NCBI RefSeq assembly: GCF_023101085.1
Contig: NZ_CP064703.1
Location: 1,240,001 to 1,304,000 of the forward strand
From: Bradyrhizobium sp. 170
GTDB lineage: Bacteria > Pseudomonadota > Alphaproteobacteria > Rhizobiales > Xanthobacteraceae
DNA: 64,000 nucleotides
Reading direction: 5' to 3'
Positions 27,159-36,218 of this stretch are shown piece after piece; the stretch's first letter is position 1, and each line of letters opens with the position of its first letter. A program made the translations under genes and the position numbers. A model generated the notes under the pieces. It was given only the letters and a program-made list of their open reading frames with translations, did no database searches and was not told the origin of the DNA.

Positions 27159-28355
27159 CTACAACCCCAACACCATCTTCGCGACGATCTCCCGCTGGAT
27201 CTCCGACGAGCCGCCGAAGATCGTATACGCGCGGCCGTTGAGATATTCCGGCACGACGGGAAGCATCTCCTCCGGGATTCCCGGCGCCTCGTTGAGCCGG
27301 TAGAGCGGCCGCACCGGCTCGACATAGAGGCCATCATTGCCAATCACCTCGACGCCGAGCCGCGTCACGGCCTGGCGGATCTCGCTGACGCGTAGTTTTA
27401 AGAGCGACGACACCGCGCCGGGATTCTGTCCGGTCTGCAGCGCCGACAGCACGCGCAGTTCGGTCATCTCGAGCGTATCAATATCGACCTCGATCTCGGA
27501 CATCCGCACCGCGATATCGGGATCGTCGATGGCGCGGCCGGTCGCGTCGGATTCGGCAAGGTCCAGAATCGTCTTCAGCGCGTCGCGCAATTTGGCCGAG
27601 GCGATGCCGGCGCCGCGCTCGAACTCGAGCAGATATTTTCCGTAGGTCCAGCCCTTGCCTTCCTCGCCGACGCGGTTGGCGACGGGCACGCGGACGTCAT
27701 CGAAGAACACCTGGTTGACCTCGTGGTCGCCGCCGATGGTCAGGATCGGCCGCGTGGTGATGCCCGGGCTCTTCATGTCGATCAGGATGAAGGAGATGCC
27801 GTCCTGCTGCCGCTCGCTCTCGTTGGTGCGCACCAGCGCGAACATGCGGTTGGCGTGATGGGCATGCGTGGTCCAGATCTTGGTGCCGTTGATGATGTAG
27901 TCGTCGCCATCGCGCACCGCGCGGGTTTTCAGCGACGAGAGATCTGAGCCGGAGCCCGGCTCGGAATAGCCCTGGCACCAGTAGTCCTCGCCGGAGAGAA
28001 TTCGCGGCAGATAAAAGTTCTTCTGCTCCGCCGAGCCGAAGCCGATGATGACGGGGCCGACCATCTTGACGCCCATCACATTCACATTGGGCACGCCGGC
28101 GCGGGCGCATTCGGCTTCAAAAATCCAGCGCTGCGCCGGCGTCCAGTCCGGCCCGCCATGGTCCACCGGCCAGCCCGGCGCGCCCCAGCCTTTCTTGTGC
28201 AGCGCGCGCTGCCAAGCCATGCCGATGTCGGGGTCAGAAAATACGGAGGGTGTCAGTGCGGTGGCGCGTTTCATTTCCGGTGTGAGGTTTGCCGCGATGA
28301 AGCCGCGGACTTCCTTCTCGAAAGCGTGCTCTTCGGCATTGAAGGCGAGATCCAT
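27159..28355 (-). CDS. Acyl-CoA dehydrogenase, subunit-type A
   Basis: 398 residues, complete. FAD/substrate motifs: CQGYSEPGSGSDLSSLKTRA, GTKIWTTHAHHANRMF and the C-terminal YTIFGGSSEIQREIVAKMV. The usual Glu of the C-terminal YEG motif is replaced by Gly, so the catalytic base lies elsewhere or in the partner. Last gene of an enoyl-CoA hydratase - ACAD - ACAD operon with 12-19 nt gaps. Such unequal ACAD pairs form alpha2-beta2 complexes in steroid and other bulky acyl-CoA pathways. Confidence 0.88.
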   Translation of the reverse strand: MDLAFNAEEHAFEKEVRGFIAANLTPEMKRATALTPSVFSDPDIGMAWQRALHKKGWGAPGWPVDHGGPDWTPAQRWIFEAECARAGVPNVNVMGVKMVGPVIIGFGSAEQKNFYLPRILSGEDYWCQGYSEPGSGSDLSSLKTRAVRDGDDYIINGTKIWTTHAHHANRMFALVRTNESERQQDGISFILIDMKSPGITTRPILTIGGDHEVNQVFFDDVRVPVANRVGEEGKGWTYGKYLLEFERGAGIASAKLRDALKTILDLAESDATGRAIDDPDIAVRMSEIEVDIDTLEMTELRVLSALQTGQNPGAVSSLLKLRVSEIRQAVTRLGVEVIGNDGLYVEPVRPLYRLNEAPGIPEEMLPVVPEYLNGRAYTIFGGSSEIQREIVAKMVLGL

Positions 28356-28367
28356 GGTGCGCTCCTT

Positions 28368-29516
28368 TCAGGCCAGAACGGCACGGCCGCCGAGGGCGGC
28401 GTGACGGCGATAGTGATGGGCACTGCCGCCGAACAGCGTATCGAAGGCGAGCAGCCGCTTGAAGTAGGCCCCGATGTCGAGCTCTTCGGTGACACCCATC
28501 GCGCCGTGAAGCTGGACCGATTGTTCGGCGACAAAGCGCGCGCACTTGCCAATCTTGGCTTTCGCCCCTGACGCTGCGCGACTACGTGCGATCGGCTCGG
28601 CGTCCGCCATCAGCGCTGCGCGTAACGCCATCGAGCGCGCCTCGTCGCATTGCATCGCCATATCGGCGAGGCGATGACGGATCACCTGGTTGGCGGACAG
28701 CGGTCGTCCGAACTGTTTTCGTATCTTGGTATATTCGAGCGTCTGGTCGAGCAGCGTCTGCATGATGCCGACGGCCTCGGCCCCAAGCGCTGCCATGGCG
28801 CGGTCGATCGCGGCTTCGATCGCGGGTAAGACATCGCCGCCATCGCCGAGCAGGGCGTCGGCAGGAAGCAGTACATCCCGGAGATCGAGATTGCAGGCCC
28901 GCCCGCCACCAAGCCGCGGGAAATCGCGCAAGGCGAGGCCGCGCGTACCTTGCGGCACCAGGAACAGGCAGAGCTTTCCCAGCTTGCCATTGCCGTCATC
29001 GACGCGGGCCGAGACGATGATCTGTCCGGCGGCGCTGCCGTCGAGCACGGCAGTCTTGTGTCCGTCGAGGCGCCAGCCGTCAGGCGTCTTTTTCGCCGTG
29101 GTCCTGATGTCGGCGAGATCGTAGCGCGCCTGACGTTCTGAATGCGCGAACGCCAGATACAGCGATCCATCGGCGATTTTCGGCAGCAGCGCCTGCTTCT
29201 GCGCCTCCGTGCCGCATTCAGATATCAACGATGCGCCGATCACGACCGTGGAGAGATAGGGCTCGGAGACGAGGCCGCGGCCGAACGCTTCCATCAGGAT
29301 GCCGATCTCAATGGCGCCGCCGCCGAGCCCGCCATGGGCCTCGGCGATCGGCAGCGCCAGCCAGCCGAGATCGGCGAACTGCTTCCAGATAGTGGCGCTG
29401 AAGCCGAGTGGTTCGTTGGCGACTTTGCGGCGGTGATCGGCGGTGTAGGTCTCGCTGACGAAGCGATCGGCACTTTCGCGCAGCAACCGCTGCTCGTCAC
29501 TTGGGGTAAGGTCCAT
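28368..29516 (-). CDS. Acyl-CoA dehydrogenase, subunit-type B
   Basis: 382 residues. ACAD N-terminal fold (LTPSDEQRLLRESADRFV), middle domain with LAFAHSERQARYDLADI, and a C-terminal helix set ending VQLHGAMGVTEELDIGAYFK and DTLFGGSAHHYRRH. More divergent than its neighbour at 27159-28355, as expected for the partner subunit of a heteromeric enzyme. The two genes are 12 nt apart on one strand. Confidence 0.86.
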   Translation of the reverse strand: MDLTPSDEQRLLRESADRFVSETYTADHRRKVANEPLGFSATIWKQFADLGWLALPIAEAHGGLGGGAIEIGILMEAFGRGLVSEPYLSTVVIGASLISECGTEAQKQALLPKIADGSLYLAFAHSERQARYDLADIRTTAKKTPDGWRLDGHKTAVLDGSAAGQIIVSARVDDGNGKLGKLCLFLVPQGTRGLALRDFPRLGGGRACNLDLRDVLLPADALLGDGGDVLPAIEAAIDRAMAALGAEAVGIMQTLLDQTLEYTKIRKQFGRPLSANQVIRHRLADMAMQCDEARSMALRAALMADAEPIARSRAASGAKAKIGKCARFVAEQSVQLHGAMGVTEELDIGAYFKRLLAFDTLFGGSAHHYRRHAALGGRAVLA

Positions 29517-29535
29517 CTGATCTGCTTTGCTTGTT

Positions 29536-30384
29536 CTATTTTGCTTGTGCCGGTTTTCTGACGGAGGGGTGCAGGCCTGCGGGATCCACCACCATTCCGA
29601 ATTCCTGAAGGTTATGCGCGTGGCAGAGCTGATGCAGCGCGAACGCCTGCTCGATCGCCGCGGGCTGCCCCATCACGTCGACCGAGCGATTAACGGCCTC
29701 TTTTGTCAGCTTCAGCGCGAACGACGGCTTCGCCGCGATCCTTTCAGCGAGCTTCATCACGAAGGAGGAAAGTTCGTCCCGTGGCACGACATGGTTGACC
29801 ATGCCAAGCCGGTGCGCTTCCTCCGCATTCCAGACGTCCGCAGTAAACAGCAATTCCTTGGCCTTGCGCGGACCGAGCTCCCAGGGATGCACGAACCATT
29901 CGACGCCGCAGACGCCCATGGTGACGACAGGATCGCAGAACTCCGCATCGGCGCTCGCGACGATGAGGTCGCAGGCCCAGGCCAGCATCAGGCCGCCGGC
30001 GATGCACTTGCCATGCACTTCCGCGATCGTAGGTTTTGCAAGGTTGCGCCAGCGCCGTGTGATCTGCAGATAGATCTCCTGCTCGCGCGCAAAGCGGCCA
30101 TGGGCGTTGGGTTCGGCGAAGCCGCCCCAATTTCCGACCGGCGGAAAATCCACGCCAGCGGTGTTCTTAGTCCCGGGGCGCAAATCATGCCCTGACGAAA
30201 AATGCGGGCCGTTGCCGGCGAGGATGATGACCTTGATAGCGTCGTCCTGCACCGCCTGGTCGAAGGCGGCATTGAGATCGTAGGTCATCTGCAGGTTCTG
30301 CGCGTTGCGCGCCTCGGGCCGGTTCATCACGATCCGCGCGATGCGTGGCTCCGGCCGCTCCACGACGATGGTCTCGAACTCCAT
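29536..30384 (-). CDS. Enoyl-CoA hydratase/isomerase family protein
   Basis: 282 residues. Crotonase fold with the oxyanion-hole segments HFSSGHDLRPG and GKCIAGGLMLAWACDLIVAS. The Glu pair of classic hydratases is not obvious (MGVCGVEWFVHPWELG), so the reaction may be hydration, isomerisation or hydrolysis. First gene of the operon with the two acyl-CoA dehydrogenases, supporting a beta-oxidation-like role on an unknown acyl chain. Confidence 0.87.
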   Translation of the reverse strand: MEFETIVVERPEPRIARIVMNRPEARNAQNLQMTYDLNAAFDQAVQDDAIKVIILAGNGPHFSSGHDLRPGTKNTAGVDFPPVGNWGGFAEPNAHGRFAREQEIYLQITRRWRNLAKPTIAEVHGKCIAGGLMLAWACDLIVASADAEFCDPVVTMGVCGVEWFVHPWELGPRKAKELLFTADVWNAEEAHRLGMVNHVVPRDELSSFVMKLAERIAAKPSFALKLTKEAVNRSVDVMGQPAAIEQAFALHQLCHAHNLQEFGMVVDPAGLHPSVRKPAQAK

Positions 30385-30545
30385 GACGCCCTCGCGTTTC
30401 CCTTATTGTTATCAGGCCATGTTGTTATTTCGGCAAATGATACGCAAGGGCCATCGGCTGCGAAATGGAACGGGAACGGCTTTGGGCGCTTATTTGATGC
30501 GGCCATTCTGATGCCGTGCGCCGGAAAAAACAGCGGGAGAGCCCA

Positions 30546-31154
30546 ATGCGCAGATTTTGGACCGTGCTGGCGGCGCTGGCGACGCTGAGCCTGACCAATT
30601 GCGGCTACAACGCGATCCAGACCAACGACGAGCAGGTGAAGTCGGGCTGGTCGGAAGTGGTCAACCAGTACCAGCGCCGCGCCGATCTCGTGCCCAACCT
30701 CGTCAATTCGGTGAAGGGCTTCGCGCAACAGGAAAAGGATGTGCTGCTCGGGGTCACCAATGCGCGCGCCAAGGTCGGCAGCATCCAGGCGACGCCGGAG
30801 GTGCTCAACGATCCCGCCGCATTCCAGAAATTCCAGGCCGCCCAGGGCGAACTCTCGAGCGCGCTGTCGCGGCTGCTGGTCGTGACCGAAAACTATCCGC
30901 AGCTCAAATCGGACGCGCTGTTTCGCGATTTGATGGCGCAGCTCGAAGGCACCGAAAACCGCATCACCGTGGCGCGCAACCGCTACATCAAGGCAGTGCA
31001 GGATTATAACGTCGGCATTCGTACCTTTCCAAACAACATGACGGCGATGGCCTTCGGCTACAAGGAGAAGCCGAACTTCACGGTCGAAAACGAGAAGGCA
31101 ATCTCCACGGCGCCGAAGGTGGACTTCAACCCGACACCGGCGCCCGCCAAGTAG
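30546..31154 (+). CDS. LemA family protein
   Basis: 202 residues from ATG 30546. An N-terminal hydrophobic segment runs to LTNC, a possible though atypical lipobox (Asn at -1). The LemA helical core follows: WSEVVNQYQRRADLVPNLVN, LTRA-like QATPEVLNDPAAFQKFQA and VARNRYIKAVQDYNVGIR. LemA proteins often accompany TPM-domain (YgcG) proteins and are thought to act at the envelope. First gene of a LemA-TPM-TPM operon. Confidence 0.9.
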   Translation: MRRFWTVLAALATLSLTNCGYNAIQTNDEQVKSGWSEVVNQYQRRADLVPNLVNSVKGFAQQEKDVLLGVTNARAKVGSIQATPEVLNDPAAFQKFQAAQGELSSALSRLLVVTENYPQLKSDALFRDLMAQLEGTENRITVARNRYIKAVQDYNVGIRTFPNNMTAMAFGYKEKPNFTVENEKAISTAPKVDFNPTPAPAK

Positions 31155-31174
31155 CGGCTGAAAAGACAAACGCG

Positions 31175-32059
31175 ATGACCGCTGCAAGAGCCTCCCTTCT
31201 TGCGCTGCTGCTGTGCTGGGCATGTTCGGCGCTGGCGCTCGTCGCGGTGCCGCCGCTGAGCGGACGGGTGGTCGATCAGACCGGCACGCTCGCAGCCGCT
31301 GACATCGCGTCGCTGACCGAGACGCTGAAAGATCTCGAGACGCGAAAGGGCAGCCAGATCGCGGTGCTGATCGTGCCGACGACGGACGGCGAGGCGATCG
31401 AGCAATTTTCGCTCCGGGTCGCGGAAGCCTGGAAGATTGGCCGCAAGAAAATCGACGATGGCGCGCTGCTCGTCATCGCCAGGAACGATCGCCGCCTGCG
31501 TATCGAGGTCGGCTATGGCCTCGAAGGCGCGCTGACCGATGTCACCACCAAGCGTATCATCGACGAAGACATCACGCCGAAGTTCAAGGCCGGCGATTTC
31601 GCCGGCGGAGTTTCTGCCGGGATCAACCGGATAATCCGGGTCGTCGATGGCGAAAAATTGCCCGAGCCGGAGCCACCGCATTGGCAAAGTCCCGGCCTGT
31701 TCAACACGATCGACCCGTTCAATCCCTTCGTCCTCGCCTTTGTGTTCATTGTCGGCGGCGCGCTAAGGGCGTCGCTTGGCCGGCTGGTCGGGTCGGCTGC
31801 GACCGGCGGCTTCGTCGGAGTTTTGGCGTGGCTCCTCGTCGGCAGCCTCGGGGCGGCTGCGCTCATCGGTGTGCTCGTCTTTCTCATTTCTGCGTTCATC
31901 GATCTGATACCCTCCGGTGGAAGCCGCGGCACACGCGGCGGCTGGTCGAGTGGCGGCAGCAGCGATTGGAGCAGCAGTAGCAGCAGCGGCAGTTCGGGCG
32001 GCGGCTTCAGTGGCGGGGGCGGCAGCTTTGGCGGCGGCGGTGCATCGGGGAGCTGGTAG
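31175..32059 (+). CDS. TPM domain membrane protein (YgcG family)
   Basis: 294 residues: signal peptide, TPM domain at about 25-155 (GRVVDQTGTLAAADIASL, IAVLIVPTTDGEAIEQFSLR, GYGLEGALTD), two or three TM helices at about 185-245, and a Ser/Gly-rich tail ending in repeats of GGG-S-F. The low-complexity tail is typical of YgcG proteins. Second gene of the operon, 20 nt after lemA and 1 nt before the next gene. Confidence 0.9.
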   Translation: MTAARASLLALLLCWACSALALVAVPPLSGRVVDQTGTLAAADIASLTETLKDLETRKGSQIAVLIVPTTDGEAIEQFSLRVAEAWKIGRKKIDDGALLVIARNDRRLRIEVGYGLEGALTDVTTKRIIDEDITPKFKAGDFAGGVSAGINRIIRVVDGEKLPEPEPPHWQSPGLFNTIDPFNPFVLAFVFIVGGALRASLGRLVGSAATGGFVGVLAWLLVGSLGAAALIGVLVFLISAFIDLIPSGGSRGTRGGWSSGGSSDWSSSSSSGSSGGGFSGGGGSFGGGGASGSW

Positions 32060-32060
32060 C

Positions 32061-32558
32061 ATGAGCATCAGGCGCATCGGCAGGCATCTCCTCGAACACC
32101 GCTGGCGGCTGCGGCGTATCTTTCCGCCGCAGGCGCTGGCGAGGATCGAGCAGGCGATCAAGTCAGGCGAAGCCACCCATTCCGGACAGGTGCGTTTCGT
32201 GGTCGAAGGCGCACTCGACGGCGCGCCGCTGTTTCGCAATCAGCCCGCGCGGGAGCGGGCGCTGGATATTTTTTCGCAATTGCGGATCTGGGACACTGCG
32301 CACAACAACGGCGTCCTGATCTACCTGCTGCTGGCCGACCACGACTTCGAGATCGTTGCCGACCGCGGCATAGACGCCAGGGTCGGCCGCGCCGGCTGGG
32401 AAAAAATCTGCGTCGAGATGGAGACGCAGTTCAGGGCCGGAAATTTTGAAGGAGGCGTGATCAGAGGAATCGAGGCGGTGTCGCGCGAGTTGGCGACGCA
32501 CTTTCCGGCGCAGGGAGCAGGGCGGAACGAATTGCCGGATGCGCCGGTGGTGATGTAG
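32061..32558 (+). CDS. TPM domain-containing protein
   Basis: 165 residues from ATG 32061; the open frame extends back to 31917 across the Gly-rich tail of the previous gene, which is a shadow. A single cytoplasmic-looking TPM domain (THSGQVRFVVEG, RIWDTAHNNGVLIYLLLADH, DFEIVADRGIDARVG) with no signal peptide. Third gene of the lemA operon. Confidence 0.87.
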   Translation: MSIRRIGRHLLEHRWRLRRIFPPQALARIEQAIKSGEATHSGQVRFVVEGALDGAPLFRNQPARERALDIFSQLRIWDTAHNNGVLIYLLLADHDFEIVADRGIDARVGRAGWEKICVEMETQFRAGNFEGGVIRGIEAVSRELATHFPAQGAGRNELPDAPVVM

Positions 32559-32916
32559 TTCACCACCACCCTAAACCAATGGATAATCGGCTCCATCCGT
32601 TTCGATAGTGTGAGCCGACCTCGGTACGGTTCGGCTATACCTACGCGCAATGGCGTCAGCCGGCACTGGGTGCTACGGATTAAATCAGTTGCAGTAACCG
32701 GAATGCAAAGCAACGGAACCGGACCACGAGCCGGCAGTTGCAAGACGAGGTCGGCGGCGTAACGCCCGCCGGCCTTTCTCTTGAGTGAGCAGCGAACTGA
32801 ACTTCCCGACATTGTACGATTCGTGACGTCAACTGGCGCGATCGAGTTGCGCCACTATCCCGGTGACCCCCGCAGACGCACTTACGTCTTGTCGCCCGTT
32901 CTACAACTGTGGTGGC
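32559..32916. other. Intergenic region without recognised features
   Basis: About 360 bp between the convergent TPM and GST genes. Short open frames are present but lack ribosome binding sites and recognisable sequence. No terminator-like hairpin with a T-run stands out. Confidence 0.5.
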
Positions 32917-33531
32917 TCACGCCTTCGCCGAAGGTCGCTCGCCCACGCGCGCCATCCACGTCACGATATTGGCGTTGGCCGTATCGAGCGGCTGGCCGAC
33001 CTGGCCGGCGAAATCAAGCCAGCCATAGAGCAGGATGTCGGCCAGCGTGAAGCGTTTGCCGCAGAGATAGTCGCGGCCGTCGGCCATCTGGCCGTTGAGC
33101 CATTGCAGGCGGTTGGCGGCAATCATCTTCAGCCCGGGTGAGGCCTCGGGGGCGCAGGGAATCCGCTTCTCGAAAAATTTGAGACCTTCGCCGAAGCGAA
33201 AGCCGTTCCCCATATGCTCGCAGATGTTGAGGTCGACGCGGCGGGTCCACATCCGGCATTCGGCGCGCTCTTCCGGCGTCGTCCCGATCATCGCAGGTGC
33301 CGGATGCTTCTCTTCGAGATATTCGCAGATCGCGGTGATCTCGGAGAGATAGCTGCCGTTGTCGAGTTCGAGCGTCGGCATCTGCCCATGCGGATTGCGC
33401 TTCAAATGTTCGGCCTCGCGGTTCTCGCCCTTGCGCAGATCGACCGTCTGCTTCGGCACCTCGATGCCCTTTTCCGCCATGAACATGCGGACCACGCGAG
33501 GGTTCGGCCCAACCGAGTCGTAAAACTTCAT
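32917..33531 (-). CDS. Glutathione S-transferase family protein
   Basis: 204 residues from ATG 33531 with GGGAGAGA upstream. The N-terminal thioredoxin-like domain begins MKFYDSVGPNPRVVRMFM and contains the cis-Pro/Glu-Ser-type region HGQMPTLELDNGSYLSEITA; the C-terminal helical domain includes KRFTLADILLYGWLDF. Ser7/Asn9 could be the thiol-activating residue. Role: detoxification or isomerisation; substrate unknown. Confidence 0.88.
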   Translation of the reverse strand: MKFYDSVGPNPRVVRMFMAEKGIEVPKQTVDLRKGENREAEHLKRNPHGQMPTLELDNGSYLSEITAICEYLEEKHPAPAMIGTTPEERAECRMWTRRVDLNICEHMGNGFRFGEGLKFFEKRIPCAPEASPGLKMIAANRLQWLNGQMADGRDYLCGKRFTLADILLYGWLDFAGQVGQPLDTANANIVTWMARVGERPSAKA

Positions 33532-33656
33532 GATGCTGTCTCTCCCGATGTTTTTTATGCAGTGTTGTTGGGCACCGTTGAACAGTCCGCCGTGCCATTT
33601 GTCAAATGGACGGATCACACATTCGGCGCTGCGGAATATGTTGCAGACCGGCTGAC

Positions 33657-34469
33657 CTAGCTGTCGTCGAGCTTGTTGAGGTCACGCACCGACTGCATGA
33701 TCGGCTCGAAATTCGCCCGCGCATCCAGCGCGTCGAACAATTGCGCCGTGTCCGACAACAATCCGTGCGAGCGCTGGATCGCGATCCGCACGTCCTCTTG
33801 CGGCGTGTCGGATAGTCGCCCATGCCCCGACAGCAGGATTTTCGAGTTCAGACCCTTCAGCCGCTCCAGCGACTGGATGTAATCGGCGATGCTGCCCGAG
33901 CCGAACACGCCGCCCATCACCCCGCCGGGCATCAAGGTGTCGGAGGCGAACAACAATCCCTTATCCGGCTCAAACAGGGTGATGCAGGCCGAGGTGTGGC
34001 CGGGCGTGTACATCACGCTGAGGCGGAAATTGCCGAGGTCGATCAGGTTGCCTTCTTCCAGCCAGAGGTCGATGTTGATCGGTACGTTCGGCTCGTTGAA
34101 CATCTTGCGCAGCATCGAGAAGTCGTCGCGCAGCATGATCTTGTTGGCGGCGAGCCGATGCGCGGCGATGAAGGCACGGCCATGGAAGTGATAGGCCGCG
34201 CCGATATGGTCGAGATGCTCGTGGCTCAGCACCACCATGTCGATATCGTCGGGCTTCACGCCGATATGGTCGAGGGACGTCAGCAGGTGCGGATAATTCG
34301 AGGATAACCCAACATCGATCATGATGGTGCGCGAGCGGCCGCGCACCAGATAGGCGTTCGCGGCGCGGTTCTTGAAGCGTATCTGATAGACGTCTTCGGC
34401 CGCCTCGATCAGCGTATAGACGTCGCTGTCGAGCAGTGTTTTGAACGGGCTTGGTCGGCGCTCGCTCAT
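33657..34469 (-). CDS. MBL-fold metallo-hydrolase
   Basis: 270 residues. The metal-binding signature HEHLDH is in LSHEHLDHIGAAYHF, followed by MYTPGHTSACITLF and FASDTLMPGG, giving a full two-metal site. Glyoxalase II-like fold, probably cytoplasmic. The start overlaps the stop of the upstream cyclic-nucleotide-binding gene by 4 nt, so translation is probably coupled. Confidence 0.88.
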   Translation of the reverse strand: MSERRPSPFKTLLDSDVYTLIEAAEDVYQIRFKNRAANAYLVRGRSRTIMIDVGLSSNYPHLLTSLDHIGVKPDDIDMVVLSHEHLDHIGAAYHFHGRAFIAAHRLAANKIMLRDDFSMLRKMFNEPNVPINIDLWLEEGNLIDLGNFRLSVMYTPGHTSACITLFEPDKGLLFASDTLMPGGVMGGVFGSGSIADYIQSLERLKGLNSKILLSGHGRLSDTPQEDVRIAIQRSHGLLSDTAQLFDALDARANFEPIMQSVRDLNKLDDS

Positions 34470-34840
34470 GAAGGGGCCGCGGCTCTGAAGGCGACCGTGT
34501 TGGAGGCCCGCAAGCGTTTGCTGAGCGCATCCATGATCATCAGCGCAAAGGCCGGCTGCTGGCTCACCAGGTAGACGAAGCGGGCGTGGTTGATCCGCAT
34601 CACGCGGGTGTTTGGGGCGGCCGCAATGGCGGTTGCCGAACGGGACGAACCGTCGATGACAGCCATCTCACCGAAGAACTCACCCTTGCCGAGCGTGACG
34701 ATCACCGTCTTGCTGGCGCCGTTCATCTTGGCGATCTCGACCTGGCCGTCGAGCACCACGAACAGTTCCCGCCCGGTCGAGCCTTCCTCAAAAATGACGT
34801 CATCTACATCAAACTCGTTGATGCATTTCTCGATGGTCAT
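34466..34840 (-). CDS. Cyclic nucleotide-binding domain protein without output domain
   Basis: 124 residues, one cNMP-binding domain: EEGSTGRELFVVLDGQVEI, then the phosphate-binding cassette GEFFGEMAVIDGSSRSATAIA with the Glu and Arg used for ribose and phosphate contact. There is no HTH, kinase or channel part. Overlaps the MBL hydrolase gene by 4 nt, suggesting it controls or partners that enzyme, since no other output is encoded. A possible cyclase is encoded at 45274-47007, but no link is shown. Confidence 0.87.
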   Translation of the reverse strand: MTIEKCINEFDVDDVIFEEGSTGRELFVVLDGQVEIAKMNGASKTVIVTLGKGEFFGEMAVIDGSSRSATAIAAAPNTRVMRINHARFVYLVSQQPAFALMIMDALSKRLRASNTVAFRAAAPS

Positions 34841-35081
34841 GGTGGCAACCTGCCTTTCTGGCTGGTCGGTCGTTCCATGTTATTCGGGAAACAGACCGGC
34901 GCAAACGGAACCAGCAAGGATGCCGCAGGGCAGCATTAGGGGCTCGGGACCGGGCCGGCCGACATTTGCGGCCCAAAACCGGGCCGGATGAGTTCCTAAA
35001 ACTTCGGTAAGGCCGCCGCTGGTAAGGATTTGGCAAGCATTAAAAGTTACCAAATGGTCAACCAATTCTGGAGAATCCAAC

Positions 35082-36128
35082 GTGAGCGATCAGCACCCCC
35101 AGCCCGCCAGCGGTGAGACCGGAACTCTTGGCGCCGGGCCGGCCGCGCCTGACATGCCTGCACCGAATGAGTCGGTAACGGCCGCGGCGGAGGTCGAGGC
35201 GGCAAAACTCGCGCCCGAGCAGGAAGAGACCTCGCCGAAGCCCGATGCGGCCAAGGACGCCCCCAAGGTGGACGCCGTCAAGATGGAAGCGCCGAAGGTC
35301 GAGGCGTCAAAGGCTGAGCCTCCCAAGATCGACGCCGTGAAGCCGGAAGCGCCGCGCTTCCCCGGCAACGTGACGATTATGTCGCCCGGCGACCGCGTTG
35401 GCGCCGATGCGAAGGCTGCGCCGGCGGATGGATCGTCCGGCAAGCGCCGGTTCGGGGCGATGGCTGCCGTGGTGGCGCTGGCGACGGTGGCGGGTGCGCT
35501 TGGTGGCGCGCTGGCAACCGCAGGCGTTGGAAAGCTGATGGCCGGAGATTCGGCCCAGGAATCGGCTCAAGCATCGGTCCAGGCGTCGGCAAAGGACAGC
35601 GCGCTTGAAGCCTCGGTGGCGCGAATCGATGCCGAGATCGTCGCGCTGAAATCGAGCCTGGAGCATAATTCCAAGACGACGACGGGCCAGCTCAACAAGG
35701 CCAGCGACCGCCTCGACAAGGTCGAGAAGGCACAGGCCGAACCTGCCGCGAAACTCGCCAAGCTCAGCGAGACCGTCGACAAGCTCCGCGCCGCCCAGGC
35801 GTCCACGACGACGACGGCTGCCGCCGCGCCAGCTCCCGCGAAGGATGTGACGGGCACGATACCGCAGCAAGCTGCCGCCGCAGCCGCGCCTGCGGCCCCG
35901 CCAGCGTCTGCGGCGCCGCCGAAGCCCGAGGTTGCCCGGCTGCCGACCGTCGAAGGCTGGGTGTTGCGGGACGTCGCCAATGGCAGCGCCCTGATCGAGA
36001 GCCGCCGCGGCATGTACGAGGTCTATGCCGGCGATCCCATTCCGGGCCTCGGCCGTGTTGATGCCATTCGCAAGCAGGACGGCCGCTGGGTGGTCGTGAC
36101 CAGCAAGGGCCTGATCGTCGCGCGCTAG
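35082..36128 (+). CDS. Membrane-anchored protein with Pro/Ala/Lys-rich N-terminus
   Basis: 348 residues, GTG start with GGAGAA upstream. Residues 1-120 are low-complexity with repeats of PKVDAVKxEAPKVEA; one TM helix (AVVALATVAGALGGALATAG) at about 126-148; then a coiled-coil-like segment (ARIDAEIVALKSSLEHN, LDKVEKAQAEPAAKLAKLSE); a Pro/Ala linker; and a conserved-looking C-terminal domain GWVLRDVANGSALIESRRGM to SKGLIVAR. The layout suggests an envelope protein with a periplasmic coiled coil. Function unknown. A strong terminator follows. Confidence 0.75.
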   Translation: MSDQHPQPASGETGTLGAGPAAPDMPAPNESVTAAAEVEAAKLAPEQEETSPKPDAAKDAPKVDAVKMEAPKVEASKAEPPKIDAVKPEAPRFPGNVTIMSPGDRVGADAKAAPADGSSGKRRFGAMAAVVALATVAGALGGALATAGVGKLMAGDSAQESAQASVQASAKDSALEASVARIDAEIVALKSSLEHNSKTTTGQLNKASDRLDKVEKAQAEPAAKLAKLSETVDKLRAAQASTTTTAAAAPAPAKDVTGTIPQQAAAAAAPAAPPASAAPPKPEVARLPTVEGWVLRDVANGSALIESRRGMYEVYAGDPIPGLGRVDAIRKQDGRWVVVTSKGLIVAR

Positions 36129-36148
36129 CGCGACGACCTACGATTAGG

Positions 36149-36183
36149 AAGGCGCTTCACGGCGATGTGAAGCGCCTTTTTTC
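36149..36183 (+). terminator. Rho-independent terminator
   Basis: GGCGCTTCAC (36151-36160), loop GGCGAT, GTGAAGCGCC (36167-36176) then a run of six T. Perfect 10-bp stem, 21 nt after the stop of the membrane-anchored protein gene. Confidence 0.9.
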
Positions 36184-36218
36184 TTGAATAGGTCTCATTG
36201 CGCGGTGTTAGTTGGAGC

